Assembly: GCA_031406575.1 (NCBI GenBank)
Contig: JANOHP010000220.1
Span: 1-9,151, forward strand
DNA: 9,151 nt
Source of the DNA: Ga0077555 sp031406575
GTDB taxonomy: Bacteria; Pseudomonadota; Alphaproteobacteria; Rhizobiales; Hyphomicrobiaceae
Direction: 5' to 3'
In this document: piece by piece, positions 1-7,732 of the stretch
Layout: every line of letters begins with the position of its first letter
How positions within the stretch are numbered: position 1 is the stretch's first letter
Notes under the pieces: model-generated
What the model was told of the DNA's origin: nothing
Seen by the model: only the letters and a program-made list of their open reading frames with translations
The model's database searches: none
Translations under genes and position numbers: made by a program

Positions 1-277
1 AGTTGGACAGCACGATCAACCGCGTCGTCGTCTTCAACTGCTGAATGGAAATGATGATCTGCCCGCCGCCGCCCGGAATGTTGGGATTGACGAGGATGAT
101 GTCGAGCCCGCCGTCCGCCACAAGTCGCAGCGCTTCATCACAACTGTGACCTTCGGCTGTCACTTCGGCGACACCGGACGCACGCAACGCACCGACCACT
201 CCGGCGCGAAACATCGGGAACGGATCGATAATGCCGACCCGAAGCAGGGCTCTCGTTGGAATTCCACCGCGAATCAT
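1..277 (-). CDS. NarL/LuxR-type response regulator, receiver domain with degenerate phosphorylation site (3' part outside window)
   Basis: Read on the minus strand from ATG at 277-275, the frame stays open for 92 codons to the window edge, so the C-terminal part (expected: a LuxR-type helix-turn-helix) is not seen. The fold follows a NarL-family receiver: beta-1 with RVGIIDPFPMFRAGV (residues 13-27, matching the usual VDDHPLFREG), then LDIILVNPNIPG (58-69, matching DVVLLDLNMPG) and LIVLSN (87-92, matching the VVLT strand). The distance from D18 to N64 (46 residues) equals the distance between the first acidic residue and the phospho-Asp in NarL, so N64 (codon AAT, 88-86) sits exactly at the phospho-acceptor site. 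The second acidic residue is Pro19. S91 holds the conserved Thr/Ser place. The protein is therefore probably a transcription factor that is not phosphorylated in the normal way. AGGGG lies about 11 nt before the ATG. It is divergent from the secretion operon and is a plausible regulator of it (inference). Confidence 0.85.
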   Translation of the reverse strand, partial: MIRGGIPTRALLRVGIIDPFPMFRAGVVGALRASGVAEVTAEGHSCDEALRLVADGGLDIILVNPNIPGGGGQIIISIQQLKTTTRLIVLSN

Positions 278-553
278 GTCAATATTTACCCCTGGCGCAC
301 GCTGGATACTGAACTAATCGGGGACAATGCGGCTAGACGATCTTAACTGGACGTTAACATCATCAATGCGTGCAACATAGCCCCTGAGTCAACCATTCCC
401 TGAAGCGTGCTGCAATTATGCGGCCACACGGATTGATTGCGCTTTTACGCCACTCCATATCGGTCGACGCCCTATTTCCGGGGCTTTTGATGAGGCGTGG
501 GATAATCGTCCCACTTCGGCGCATAAAAATGCCCCACCTTTGTCGGGCCATCC

Positions 554-569
554 CCCGACTTTAGTCGGG
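554..569. promoter_or_regulatory. 16-bp palindrome, candidate operator
   Basis: CCCGACTTTAGTCGGG consists of 7-bp perfect arms (CCCGACT / AGTCGGG) around a TT centre. A two-base centre is too small for an RNA hairpin loop, so a site for a dimeric DNA-binding protein is more likely than a terminator. The right-hand sequence GTCGGGCC (564-571) also occurs at 542-549 in direct orientation, 22 bp (about two helical turns) upstream, and CCTAGACT follows at 576-583. The core CCCCGAC-N3-AGTC (553-566) recurs upstream of the peroxidase at 8150-8163. Function as an operator is inference; the symmetry is seen directly. Confidence 0.45.
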
Positions 570-1097
570 CCTCCGCCTAGACTCCAGAGCTGCTCCGCGC
601 ACCACCTTCTGCGGATGTCGCCTTGGTTAAAATAACCGTAATCCTACAGTGTGCCGGATCCCTTGGTTTTTGGGGCACGGCTGTCATCTGAACGCCGATC
701 ACGCGAGTTTCGCTTATGCTCAGCGGTATCAATTCAAACGCAGTCGACTTCGCCGACGTTCTCGCGCGGACTGGTCGGACTGGTATTGGCGCGATGAGCC
801 GCGACCGGTCTCCTGGGGAGCTATACTCCTGTTATCCAGGGGCGTTGGTGTCGTCATCAGCAGACACGGTTAGATCGACGGCCCCACCTGTTCCGCCGGC
901 GTTTTGCGATAACACTGCGCAACGGCAATGTGGCCGTTCTCGTGGATCGAGAAATTGCCCTGGCTTGCGGTCTGCCCCGGTTACACTTTCGAGGGCCATT
1001 GGGCGAATGGCCTTGGAGCAAGAAGGCAGTTCTGTATCAAAATGCCACGCATATTCACCATAGCTGCCGCTTTACCTCGTGCCGATCTGAACACCAC

Positions 1098-1126
1098 TTG
1101 CAATTTCCTTAACAAAGTAGAAAGAT
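1098..1126 (+). promoter_or_regulatory. Weak sigma70-like promoter candidate for the secretion operon
   Basis: TTGCAA (1098-1103) and AAAGAT (1121-1126) are separated by 17 bp in the most A+T-rich part of the stretch before the small acidic gene. The -10 match is poor and alphaproteobacterial promoters vary, so this is only a candidate. The real start could lie far upstream near the palindrome at 554-569. Confidence 0.2.
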
Positions 1127-1177
1127 GCGTGCACAAATGAACGCCACGATCCCGAGGTGTTCGAGAGGCCGATGGTA

Positions 1178-1648
1178 ATGCCCAATTCGATCAAAAAAGG
1201 CCCGTCAGCGATTCAACCGGCCCCCGAGGCGGCTGGTGTCATCGCTGCGCCGACCGGCCTTGCGGCGAGTTCTGATCTTTTCGACACCACTGCCAACGTG
1301 TCTTACGCCAGCGATGTCAACAACGAGGTTTGGGGTGAAGCCTCCTTCGCCGGGCTGTGGGACGAAGCCGAGAGCGACGTGTTCAATTTCCGCGCAGGCT
1401 CGCCCGCCGATTTCGATGGATCCGATGAACTCCAAGCCGGCGACAGCATCGTGCTCGATTGGGGCGCAGCCGCTGCCGGTTCGACCCTCACGTTGGTGAT
1501 CGGGCCGTCATTCAACGGTGCCGGGCAGCTGATCATTCATGCTGATGGCAATCAGACCTTCATCGCGACCGACTCTGCCACTGACAGTGGCGGGCAGGAC
1601 GCGGTGGATAATGGCGGCGTCTCCGGTGGTGGAGGCGGCGACTGCTGA
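1178..1648 (+). CDS. Small, strongly acidic Gly-rich protein with C-terminal Cys, unknown function; possible type I secretion cargo
   Basis: I do not recognise this family. From ATG 1178 it has 156 residues. GAGAGG at 1163-1168 lies 9 nt before this ATG but only 3 nt before the in-frame ATG at 1172; an in-frame GTG at 1157 gives the longest form (163 residues). About twenty Asp/Glu face only three Lys/Arg (two in the KK near the start), so the protein is very acidic. There is no signal peptide or membrane segment. The middle carries three Trp in acidic settings (EVWGE, GLWDE, LDWGA) and a beta-like stretch (SIVLDWG, LTLVIGP, GQLIIHADGN). It ends with a Ser/Asp/Gly-rich tail and GGGGGDC. No GGxGxDxxx nonapeptides are present. 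Its place 98 bp before the ABC transporter gene on the same strand suggests one operon and a role as accessory or exported protein (inference). Confidence 0.6.
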   Translation: MPNSIKKGPSAIQPAPEAAGVIAAPTGLAASSDLFDTTANVSYASDVNNEVWGEASFAGLWDEAESDVFNFRAGSPADFDGSDELQAGDSIVLDWGAAAAGSTLTLVIGPSFNGAGQLIIHADGNQTFIATDSATDSGGQDAVDNGGVSGGGGGDC

Positions 1649-1746
1649 TCACGCTCGTTTGACCCGGGCCTTCAATTCATCATGAAGCAGAAGCGGTTGC
1701 AGGACGTCAAGTGCGCTCGAATTATGCGTGTTTTTATTAGGGGTTA

Positions 1747-3510
1747 GTGTCCGTGCGAAAAAATCCCACAGTCAAAGCCGACCTGAAGCGCGCCATTGGT
1801 TGGTGCAAGGCCACAGCCATTTTTCTCTTTTTCTTGTCGGGGGTTATTAACCTCCTCGCCCTGACCGGCTCGTTTTATATGTTGCAGATCTACGATCGAG
1901 CCCTGGGAAGCCAGTCGATCGAGACCCTCGTCGGCCTATCGATATTGGCTGTCGGGCTCTACCTGTTCCAGGGTGTGCTCGACGTCTCTCGATCGCAAAT
2001 TCTGGTGCGCGTCGGCGCCCGGGTGGACCACAATCTGGCTCCGCTCGCCCATCGCGTGATGATCGACATGCCGCGGTTCGGCTACAGCCGCGCGGAATCG
2101 ACCGAGCGCGGTCGCGACGTCGACGTTCTGCGCCAGTTCGTTTCCGGGCAAGGTCCCGTCGCCCTCCTCGACCTGCCCTGGATGCCGCTGTATCTTGTGT
2201 TCGTCTACCTGCTGCATCCTTGGCTGGCTGTCGTGGTGCTCGGCGGCGCTTTGATTCTCGGTGCGCTGACACTGGCGACCGAACTCAAAACCCGCTCATT
2301 GTCGACCGATCTGCAGAAGGCCGCCATCACACGGGCCATGCTGTCCGACACCCACATTCGCAACGTCGAGGTTCTCCGCTCGATGGGCATCACGGGACGT
2401 TCCGTGAAGCGCTTCGACGACGTCAATAAAGAGCACCTGAATCTGCAGCTGAAGACCAGCGATATCGGCGGCACCTACAGTGGGATTGCGAAAGTGCTTC
2501 GCATGATCCTGCAGTCGGCGGTTCTGGGGCTGGGCGCCTATTTCACGATCAAGGGCGAGATGACGGCAGGCGCCATCATTGCCGCCTCCGTCGCCTCGGC
2601 TCGCGCGCTGGCGCCGATCGACCAAGTCATCGGCCAGTGGAAAGGGTTCGTGGCCGCCCGCCGCAGCTTCGCGCGCCTGGGCGATACGCTGTCCGCGCTC
2701 GACGATAGCAAAGCCCTCGTCAAGCTTCCCAAACCGAAATCATCGCTGAAAGTCGAGAAGATCACCGTCGCCGCACCGGGGTCGGGCACCGTCGTCGTCA
2801 GCGACATGAGTTTCACACTTTCGGCTGGCCAGGGTCTGGGCCTCATCGGCGCCAGCGGCAGCGGCAAGTCCTCGTTCTCGCGTGCCGTCACGGGCGTGTG
2901 GCCGGTCGTGCGCGGCAACATTCGCTTGGACAACGCGGAGATCACCCACTGGGACCCAGACGACCTCGGCGTTCACATGGGTTACCTGCCGCAGGACGTA
3001 TCCCTGCTCAACGGCACGGTGGCTCAGAACATCAGCCGGTTCGATCCCAATGCGGACAGTGACTCGATCATCGCAGCCGCGAATGCAGCGGGTGTCCACG
3101 AGATGATCCTGCGCATGGCGGACGGCTATGAAACGCGCCTTGGCGCCAATGGTGCGGACATGTCGGCCGGCCAGCGCCAGCGCGTCGCTCTGGCTAGGGC
3201 CATCTACGGCTGGCCATTCCTCGTCGTCCTCGACGAGCCCAACTCGAACCTCGACGCGGAGGGCGAAGCTGCCCTGACGCAAGCCATCCGGACATTGCGC
3301 GAACGCGGCAGCATAGTGATCGTCATTGCTCACCGGCCGAGCGCACTGGCAGCCGTCGACATGGTCGGCGTGATGCAGAATGGAAAACTCGCCGTATTCG
3401 GGCCGAAAGACGAAGTTTTGGCCAGTCAGTTGAAGTCGGTGCAAAAGCCCGCGGGGGCCCCGACGCCGGGTGAAGAGGGAGATCCCAAATGGGCACAGCG
3501 AAGGAGCTGA
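1747..3510 (+). CDS. prtD: Type I secretion system permease/ATPase, PrtD family
   Basis: This 587-residue inner-membrane ABC half-transporter powers one-step export of unfolded substrates through a fusion protein and a TolC-like channel. The N-terminal half holds hydrophobic segments at about 18-42, 58-78, 138-175 and 250-295 (type 1 exporter fold), with no C39 peptidase domain. The ATPase half has Walker A GASGSGKS (368-375, K374), Q-loop Q416, signature MSAGQ (472-476, Gly to Ala against the usual LSGGQ), Walker B LVVLDE (492-497, E497), D-loop NLD and switch His529 in IAHRP. All catalytic residues are present and the length is usual for PrtD/AprD. The start GTG 1747 lies only 3 nt after AGGGG (1739-1743); the GTG at 1753 (9 nt spacing) may be the true start, giving 585 residues. 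Its 3' end overlaps the RTX gene by 22 bp, which implies coupled translation. The symbol is by family; substrate choice cannot be read from sequence. Confidence 0.95.
   Translation: MSVRKNPTVKADLKRAIGWCKATAIFLFFLSGVINLLALTGSFYMLQIYDRALGSQSIETLVGLSILAVGLYLFQGVLDVSRSQILVRVGARVDHNLAPLAHRVMIDMPRFGYSRAESTERGRDVDVLRQFVSGQGPVALLDLPWMPLYLVFVYLLHPWLAVVVLGGALILGALTLATELKTRSLSTDLQKAAITRAMLSDTHIRNVEVLRSMGITGRSVKRFDDVNKEHLNLQLKTSDIGGTYSGIAKVLRMILQSAVLGLGAYFTIKGEMTAGAIIAASVASARALAPIDQVIGQWKGFVAARRSFARLGDTLSALDDSKALVKLPKPKSSLKVEKITVAAPGSGTVVVSDMSFTLSAGQGLGLIGASGSGKSSFSRAVTGVWPVVRGNIRLDNAEITHWDPDDLGVHMGYLPQDVSLLNGTVAQNISRFDPNADSDSIIAAANAAGVHEMILRMADGYETRLGANGADMSAGQRQRVALARAIYGWPFLVVLDEPNSNLDAEGEAALTQAIRTLRERGSIVIVIAHRPSALAAVDMVGVMQNGKLAVFGPKDEVLASQLKSVQKPAGAPTPGEEGDPKWAQRRS
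3474..3481 (+). promoter_or_regulatory. Strong ribosome binding site of the RTX gene, inside the transporter gene
   Basis: AGAGGGAG lies 7 nt before ATG 3489, within the last codons of the ABC transporter gene. It fixes the RTX start upstream of the transporter's stop (3508-3510) and supports translational coupling of the two. Confidence 0.6.
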
Positions 3511-6197
3511 GCACAATTTCGGCCACCAGTAGCGGCCAACCTGCGCGTAAATTCGACTCTCCCGAAGCCAAATCCTCTGGAATTGGGACGGTGGCGTTTG
3601 CGTCAGCGCACTTCCTCGTGGCCTTGACGTTGATCAAGAACCTGCTGTGGGGTGAGAAACCCAACACGCTGCGCACCGACGAGACCGATGAGGTGCCCGA
3701 GACAACGTTTGCTTTGCCGCCTGCCAATGACCGCGATCCCGCGCAGTCGGAGCCGCCGGAGATAGCGAATTCCAATACCCCCGAGTCCCAGGACTCAGGT
3801 GGGTTTGGGTCTCAACCCAGCGCCCGATTTATTCCGACCAGTGGATTTCCGGCGGAAGGCTTCTCGCCCGACCCGCTCGGTGCTGCCAAGGCGTCGCTGT
3901 ACGGTAGTCCGCTGCAATTGCTGTCTAATCCCGGCAACGATAATGCACCCATCAACACGGCCGGATTCGGTGGCAGCAGCCAGGCTGCGCGCGCCGCTAC
4001 AGGTGGTGGAAGCGGCGGCGGCGGCGCGTCATCCGATGCCAATAAGACACCCTCGGAGAAATCCGAATTGGAACCGTCTGCGCCCAAGCGTGCCGAGAAT
4101 CGCGCACCGGTGATCACCGGCAACGTCGTGATGAGCTACCTGCCCACAAACGTCGTGGTCATGATCGGCCTGTCGGATCTACTGCGTAATGCCAGCGACC
4201 CCGACGGCGACACCCTCAAGGTCGCGGAGCTGTCAGCCTCTTCCGGCTCGTTGGTCAATAAGGGCAACGGCACGTGGGAGTTTACACCCGAGCCCAACAG
4301 CTACGTCGACGTCACGTTCACCTATGTCGTGAGCGACGGCATCGCCAATGTCGCCCAAGCCGCAATCCTCGACGCCGTCGTGGATCCGGCCGGTGTGCCG
4401 GCGGGATCGGATACCGAGTCGAACGGCTCGAGCGACAGCGAATCGGAAGAGGCGCCCTACAACGTCATCACCGTCGCCGACGCCAACGCCACCGAGGTTG
4501 AATTCCTACCGAATTATTGGGCGGCCGTGACCCACGGCACGTCCTCCGCCGACCTCATTCAGGGTCGCATGGGCAATGATGTCATCTATGCCCTGCAGGG
4601 CAACGATATCGTCCATGCCGGGGCGGGCCACGACATCGTCTTCGGCGAAGAGGGTGACGATACGATCTTCGGCGAGGACGGTGAAGACTCCCTGTTCGGC
4701 GGCGACGGCGACGATACTCTGGTGGGCGGCGCCGATGCCGATATGGTCGACGGCGGCACGGGCAATGACACCATCGTCGCAACGTACGCCGACGGCGACG
4801 ATGACATTGACGGCGGCGAAGGCAGCGACACCCTCGACTTTTCCGGCGTCGCCACGAGCGTTATGGTGAATCTCACCGAAGGAAACTCCGAAGGCCAGCA
4901 CACCGGCACCGACCACTTCCGCAACATCGAAAACGTGAAGGGTAGCCAAGCCGGCGATGTGATCGTCATGAATGCCCAGGCCAACACGATCGAGGCCGGC
5001 CACGGCGACGACGTCATCCAATCGCGAGCTCGTGAGCAATCCCACAACCAAGACTCCAACGAGGGTGACGGCGACGACTTTGTCGACGGTGGCGACGGAA
5101 ACGACCTCCTCGACTATTCGTCCAGCACCGCCAGCATCATCGTCGATGTGAACGCGGGGACCGCGAGCGGCTCAGACATCGATCACGACCAATTCCGCAG
5201 CATCGAAGACTTCAAGACCGGCCACGGCGACGACGTGGTGATCACCGATGATCAGGACAACGTCATCGACACGGGCGCTGGTAACGACGTGGTGAAGACC
5301 AGCTCGTACCGCAGTACGGACTCCGAAGGGACATCCGACGGTAACGACCACTTCGACGGCGGCGAAGGCAATGACAGCCTCGTCATGGCATCCGCAGTCA
5401 AAGATCTCGACGTCGATATGGTCGCGGAAACGGCGCGCGGCGAAGAAATCGACGAGGACACGTTCTCCAGCTTCGAAAACATCACCACCGGCGCGGGCAA
5501 CGATACAATCATCGCCGACGCGAACGACAACCAGATCCAAGGCGGCGATGGCAACGACGTTATACGGACATCCCGCAGAGATGACCGCGACGGTTCCAGC
5601 GACAACGACAGCTGCGACAATGACGGCGACGACGACTTCGATGGCCAGAATGACAACGACACGCTGGATTTGTCGTCCACCCGCACCGACAACATCGTCA
5701 ATCTGCGGGAGGGAACCGCGTCGGGCCACGAAATCGGTCACGACCGGATCAGCAACATCGAAAACGTGATCGGCGGCAGTGCAAATGACGTGTTCATTGC
5801 CAGCAGTGACATCAACGATTTCTTCGGCGGCGCCGGGGAAGACACGTTTGTCTTCCAGCAGGTCGGCGACTCCCCGGCAGACAACGGCAAATGGGATCGC
5901 ATTCGCGATTTCACGGCCGGCGACAAGATCGACTTGTCCAACATCGATGCCAACGACGATAAGAGCGGCGACCAGTCATTCACACTCGATCTGACGCCCT
6001 CCAATCCCAATTTTCCTCAACAAGCAGCCGGCACCATCCGGTATGCCTACGAGACGAAGGACAACGGCACCAAATACACCATCATTCGCGCCCAGACTGG
6101 CGACAAGGACGATGATGCGTTACAGATCATCCTGGATGGCTACATCGTGCTGACCGAGAGCGATTTTATCCTCAACGATCACACGGCGCCCAATTAA
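3489..6197 (+). CDS. Large acidic RTX (haemolysin-type Ca2+-binding) protein with N-terminal membrane segment and cadherin-like domain
   Basis: 902 residues. Residues 1-30 are polar; 31-53 form one hydrophobic segment (GIGTVAFASAHFLVALTLIK core) with no signal-peptidase-like site visible. Residues 55-204 are low-complexity Pro/Ser/Gly-rich with a GGGSGGGG linker. Residues 206-300 resemble a cadherin-like/Ig-like tandem domain (NASDPDGDTLKV, GTWEFTPEPNSYVDVTFTYVVSDG). Classical nonapeptides (GGxGxDxxx) fill about 359-450. Four tandem units of 90-95 residues follow, beginning at D435, D527, D617 and D712. The end (about 800-902) has DRIRDFTAGDKIDLS, as in serralysin-type C-termini, and a hydrophobic LTESDFIL finish typical of type I secretion signals. 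No enzyme domain is visible, so a structural, surface or adhesive role is likelier than catalysis (inference). Such proteins fold on binding Ca2+ outside the cell. One Cys lies in the acidic spacer at about 706. The gene sits between the ABC and fusion-protein genes, so it is probably a cognate cargo or an anchored accessory part of the machine. Confidence 0.85.
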   Translation: MGTAKELSTISATSSGQPARKFDSPEAKSSGIGTVAFASAHFLVALTLIKNLLWGEKPNTLRTDETDEVPETTFALPPANDRDPAQSEPPEIANSNTPESQDSGGFGSQPSARFIPTSGFPAEGFSPDPLGAAKASLYGSPLQLLSNPGNDNAPINTAGFGGSSQAARAATGGGSGGGGASSDANKTPSEKSELEPSAPKRAENRAPVITGNVVMSYLPTNVVVMIGLSDLLRNASDPDGDTLKVAELSASSGSLVNKGNGTWEFTPEPNSYVDVTFTYVVSDGIANVAQAAILDAVVDPAGVPAGSDTESNGSSDSESEEAPYNVITVADANATEVEFLPNYWAAVTHGTSSADLIQGRMGNDVIYALQGNDIVHAGAGHDIVFGEEGDDTIFGEDGEDSLFGGDGDDTLVGGADADMVDGGTGNDTIVATYADGDDDIDGGEGSDTLDFSGVATSVMVNLTEGNSEGQHTGTDHFRNIENVKGSQAGDVIVMNAQANTIEAGHGDDVIQSRAREQSHNQDSNEGDGDDFVDGGDGNDLLDYSSSTASIIVDVNAGTASGSDIDHDQFRSIEDFKTGHGDDVVITDDQDNVIDTGAGNDVVKTSSYRSTDSEGTSDGNDHFDGGEGNDSLVMASAVKDLDVDMVAETARGEEIDEDTFSSFENITTGAGNDTIIADANDNQIQGGDGNDVIRTSRRDDRDGSSDNDSCDNDGDDDFDGQNDNDTLDLSSTRTDNIVNLREGTASGHEIGHDRISNIENVIGGSANDVFIASSDINDFFGGAGEDTFVFQQVGDSPADNGKWDRIRDFTAGDKIDLSNIDANDDKSGDQSFTLDLTPSNPNFPQQAAGTIRYAYETKDNGTKYTIIRAQTGDKDDDALQIILDGYIVLTESDFILNDHTAPN

Positions 6198-6230
6198 ACC
6201 GCGTTTCAGTACCGAGGACGGCCACTGCCA

Positions 6231-7553
6231 ATGACCCAGCTTTCCGAACCAGCGGTTGCGTCTATCGATCCGAGCGGAAACTTCGGCATCCTGCGGCGCG
6301 TTACGTTCGCAATCGCCGTCATGGCCTTGCTCGTTTTCGGCTGTGGCAGCTGGGCGGCAACGGCGGATTTATCCGGCGCCATTATTTCGCAGGGGTCGGT
6401 GGTCATTGGCCGTCACGTGAAGAAGATCCAGCATAAGGAAGGCGGCATCATCGCCGCCATCAACGTCAAGAATGGCGACTCCATTACTGCCGGCGCGCCC
6501 CTCATCCGCCTCGACGACACGCAGACCCGCGCCGAACTCGGCATCATTCAATCCCAGCTGATCGAATTCCGGGCCCGGCACGCCCGCTTCACGGCGGAGC
6601 GCAACGGCGCGGACAATGTCGTGTTTCCGCTGGAGTTGACGATCCAGCCTGCCGCCAAAAGCGTCATGGATGGCGAGCTTCAGTTGTTCATGGAGAACCG
6701 CAGAACGCGCGAGTCCCAGAAACAGCAGCTCGAGCAACGCGTCCAGCAGGCCAGCGAAGAAGTCAAAGGCATCAACGCCCAGCGTGACGCCAAGAAGATG
6801 GAGCTGGTGCTGATCAGCAAGGAACTCGAAAAAGTTCGCGAGCTTTATGAAAAACAGCTGACGCAGCAGACCCGCGTCTATCAACTCGAACGTGAGCACG
6901 TTCGGCTGGCGGGTGAGCATGGCAATTTCATCGCCCAGGGCGCGCGCGTTGCCGGCCAGATCAACGAGCTGAACCTGCAAATCCTCAATCTCGAGCAAAC
7001 CGCGCGCACCGAAGCCCAGCGCGAATTGCGCGCCACGGAAGCGCGCATATCCGAACTGATCGAGCGCGAGGTCGCCGCCGTCGACCGCCTGATGCGCATG
7101 GAGGTCAAGGCGCCGGCCACGGGAATCGTCCACCAGCTCGGCATGCACACCATCGGCGGCGTGGTCAGTCCCGCCGAGGCGATCCTGCTGATCGTCCCGG
7201 AAGGCGAAGCGCTCGAGATCGAATTGAAGATTTCCCCCGCCGACATCGACCAGATCGCTGTGGGCCAGGATGCGCGCCTGCGCTTCACCGCCTTCAATCA
7301 GCGCACGACGCCGGAAGTCCAGGGCATCATCACCTTCATTGCGCCAGACACGGCGCAAGACCCCAAGTCGCGCCTGGACTATTTCTCGGTCCGCGTCGGC
7401 CTTCCCGCCGGCACCGATTGGAAGGTCGCCGACCGCTCCATTACGCCGGGCATGCCGGTTGAAGCGTTCCTGACCACGGGCAAGCGCACCGCCTTCTCCT
7501 ACCTGTCGAAACCGATCACGGATCAGTTCTCCCGCACTTTCCGCGAGAGATGA
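6231..7553 (+). CDS. prtE: HlyD/PrtE-family periplasmic adaptor (membrane fusion protein) of the type I secretion system
   Basis: 440 residues, the usual length for the family. A short cytoplasmic N-terminus is followed by one membrane segment (about 24-44), the first half of the lipoyl-like barrel-sandwich domain (HKEGGIIAAINVKNGDSITAGAPLIRLDD, split here for length: HKEGGIIAAI about 68-77, then VKNGDSITAG), a long Gln/Glu/Arg-rich coiled-coil hairpin (about 100-285), and the second half beginning MEVKAPATGIVHQL (from M290), with the conserved VKAPxxGxV. A beta-barrel region follows (ALEIELKISPADIDQI, GQDARLRFTAF). The protein bridges the ABC transporter to an outer-membrane TolC-type channel, which is not encoded in this window. 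ATG 6231 is 33 bp after the RTX stop; GAGGA (6214-6218) is 12 nt upstream, a rather long spacing. It is the last gene before a terminator at 7586-7612. The symbol is by family. Confidence 0.93.
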   Translation: MTQLSEPAVASIDPSGNFGILRRVTFAIAVMALLVFGCGSWAATADLSGAIISQGSVVIGRHVKKIQHKEGGIIAAINVKNGDSITAGAPLIRLDDTQTRAELGIIQSQLIEFRARHARFTAERNGADNVVFPLELTIQPAAKSVMDGELQLFMENRRTRESQKQQLEQRVQQASEEVKGINAQRDAKKMELVLISKELEKVRELYEKQLTQQTRVYQLEREHVRLAGEHGNFIAQGARVAGQINELNLQILNLEQTARTEAQRELRATEARISELIEREVAAVDRLMRMEVKAPATGIVHQLGMHTIGGVVSPAEAILLIVPEGEALEIELKISPADIDQIAVGQDARLRFTAFNQRTTPEVQGIITFIAPDTAQDPKSRLDYFSVRVGLPAGTDWKVADRSITPGMPVEAFLTTGKRTAFSYLSKPITDQFSRTFRER

Positions 7554-7585
7554 GCCGGGCTCGCATCGCTGCGAAGTAACCAGCG

Positions 7586-7613
7586 CCGCGCGGCCCTACC
7601 GCGCGGTGTTTTC
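7586..7613 (+). terminator. Rho-independent terminator of the secretion operon
   Basis: CCGCGCGG (7586-7593), a 5-nt loop CCCTA, and CCGCGCGG (7599-7606) form an 8-bp all-GC stem followed by TGTTTTC. It lies 33 bp after the fusion-protein stop codon, so it most likely ends the operon and separates it from the peroxidase gene. Confidence 0.8.
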
Positions 7614-7732
7614 GCGCGTCGCAACACGTGACCGGCCACAGGGTCCTGGATTGAGACCCAGTCGATGCCCCGAAATCGGCCACGCATAACCGATCCTGAT
7701 TGCCGCGATGTCTTCGCCCACACTCCCCCTGC

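Larger units (their letters stand above)
278..1177. other. Long divergent intergenic region, apparently non-coding
   Basis: About 900 bases separate the response regulator from the small acidic protein. Short open frames exist here (for example 716-1063, 928-1140 and 363-551 on the minus strand), but they overlap in several frames, are rich in Arg/Ser/Cys/Pro and resemble no family I know. What can be supported is a palindrome at 554-569, a short inverted repeat GGTTA-AAA-TAACC at 625-637, a tandem 9-bp repeat (GGACTGGT at 768-775 and 777-784), and a weak promoter candidate close to the small gene. The region must hold the promoters of both divergent units. It is long enough to hide a small RNA or a decayed gene, but I see no direct evidence for either. 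Confidence 0.6.

Noticed and set aside
625..637. GGTTA-AAA-TAACC inverted repeat as an operator
   Set aside because: Five-bp arms in isolation; no second copy upstream of the other genes, so it is noted only within the intergenic description.
716..1063. 115-residue open frame in the divergent region
   Set aside because: Arg/Ser/Cys-rich composition without hydrophobic pattern, no clear ribosome site, and overlapped by equally long frames; looks like chance.
2740..3516. 258-residue minus-strand open frame opposite the ABC transporter
   Set aside because: Shadow of the PrtD coding strand in G+C-rich DNA; the plus-strand frame has every ABC motif.
4506..5741. Minus-strand open frames opposite the RTX repeats
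   Set aside because: Val/Ala/Asp-rich antisense of GGxGxD codons, a well-known artefact of RTX genes.
4563..5890. Regularly spaced short repeats that could suggest a CRISPR array
   Set aside because: They are in-frame codons of RTX nonapeptides and super-repeats, not identical DNA repeats with unique spacers.
6369..7358. 329-residue minus-strand open frame opposite the HlyD-type gene
   Set aside because: Mirror of the adaptor's coiled-coil codons; the plus strand gives a complete, conserved adaptor.
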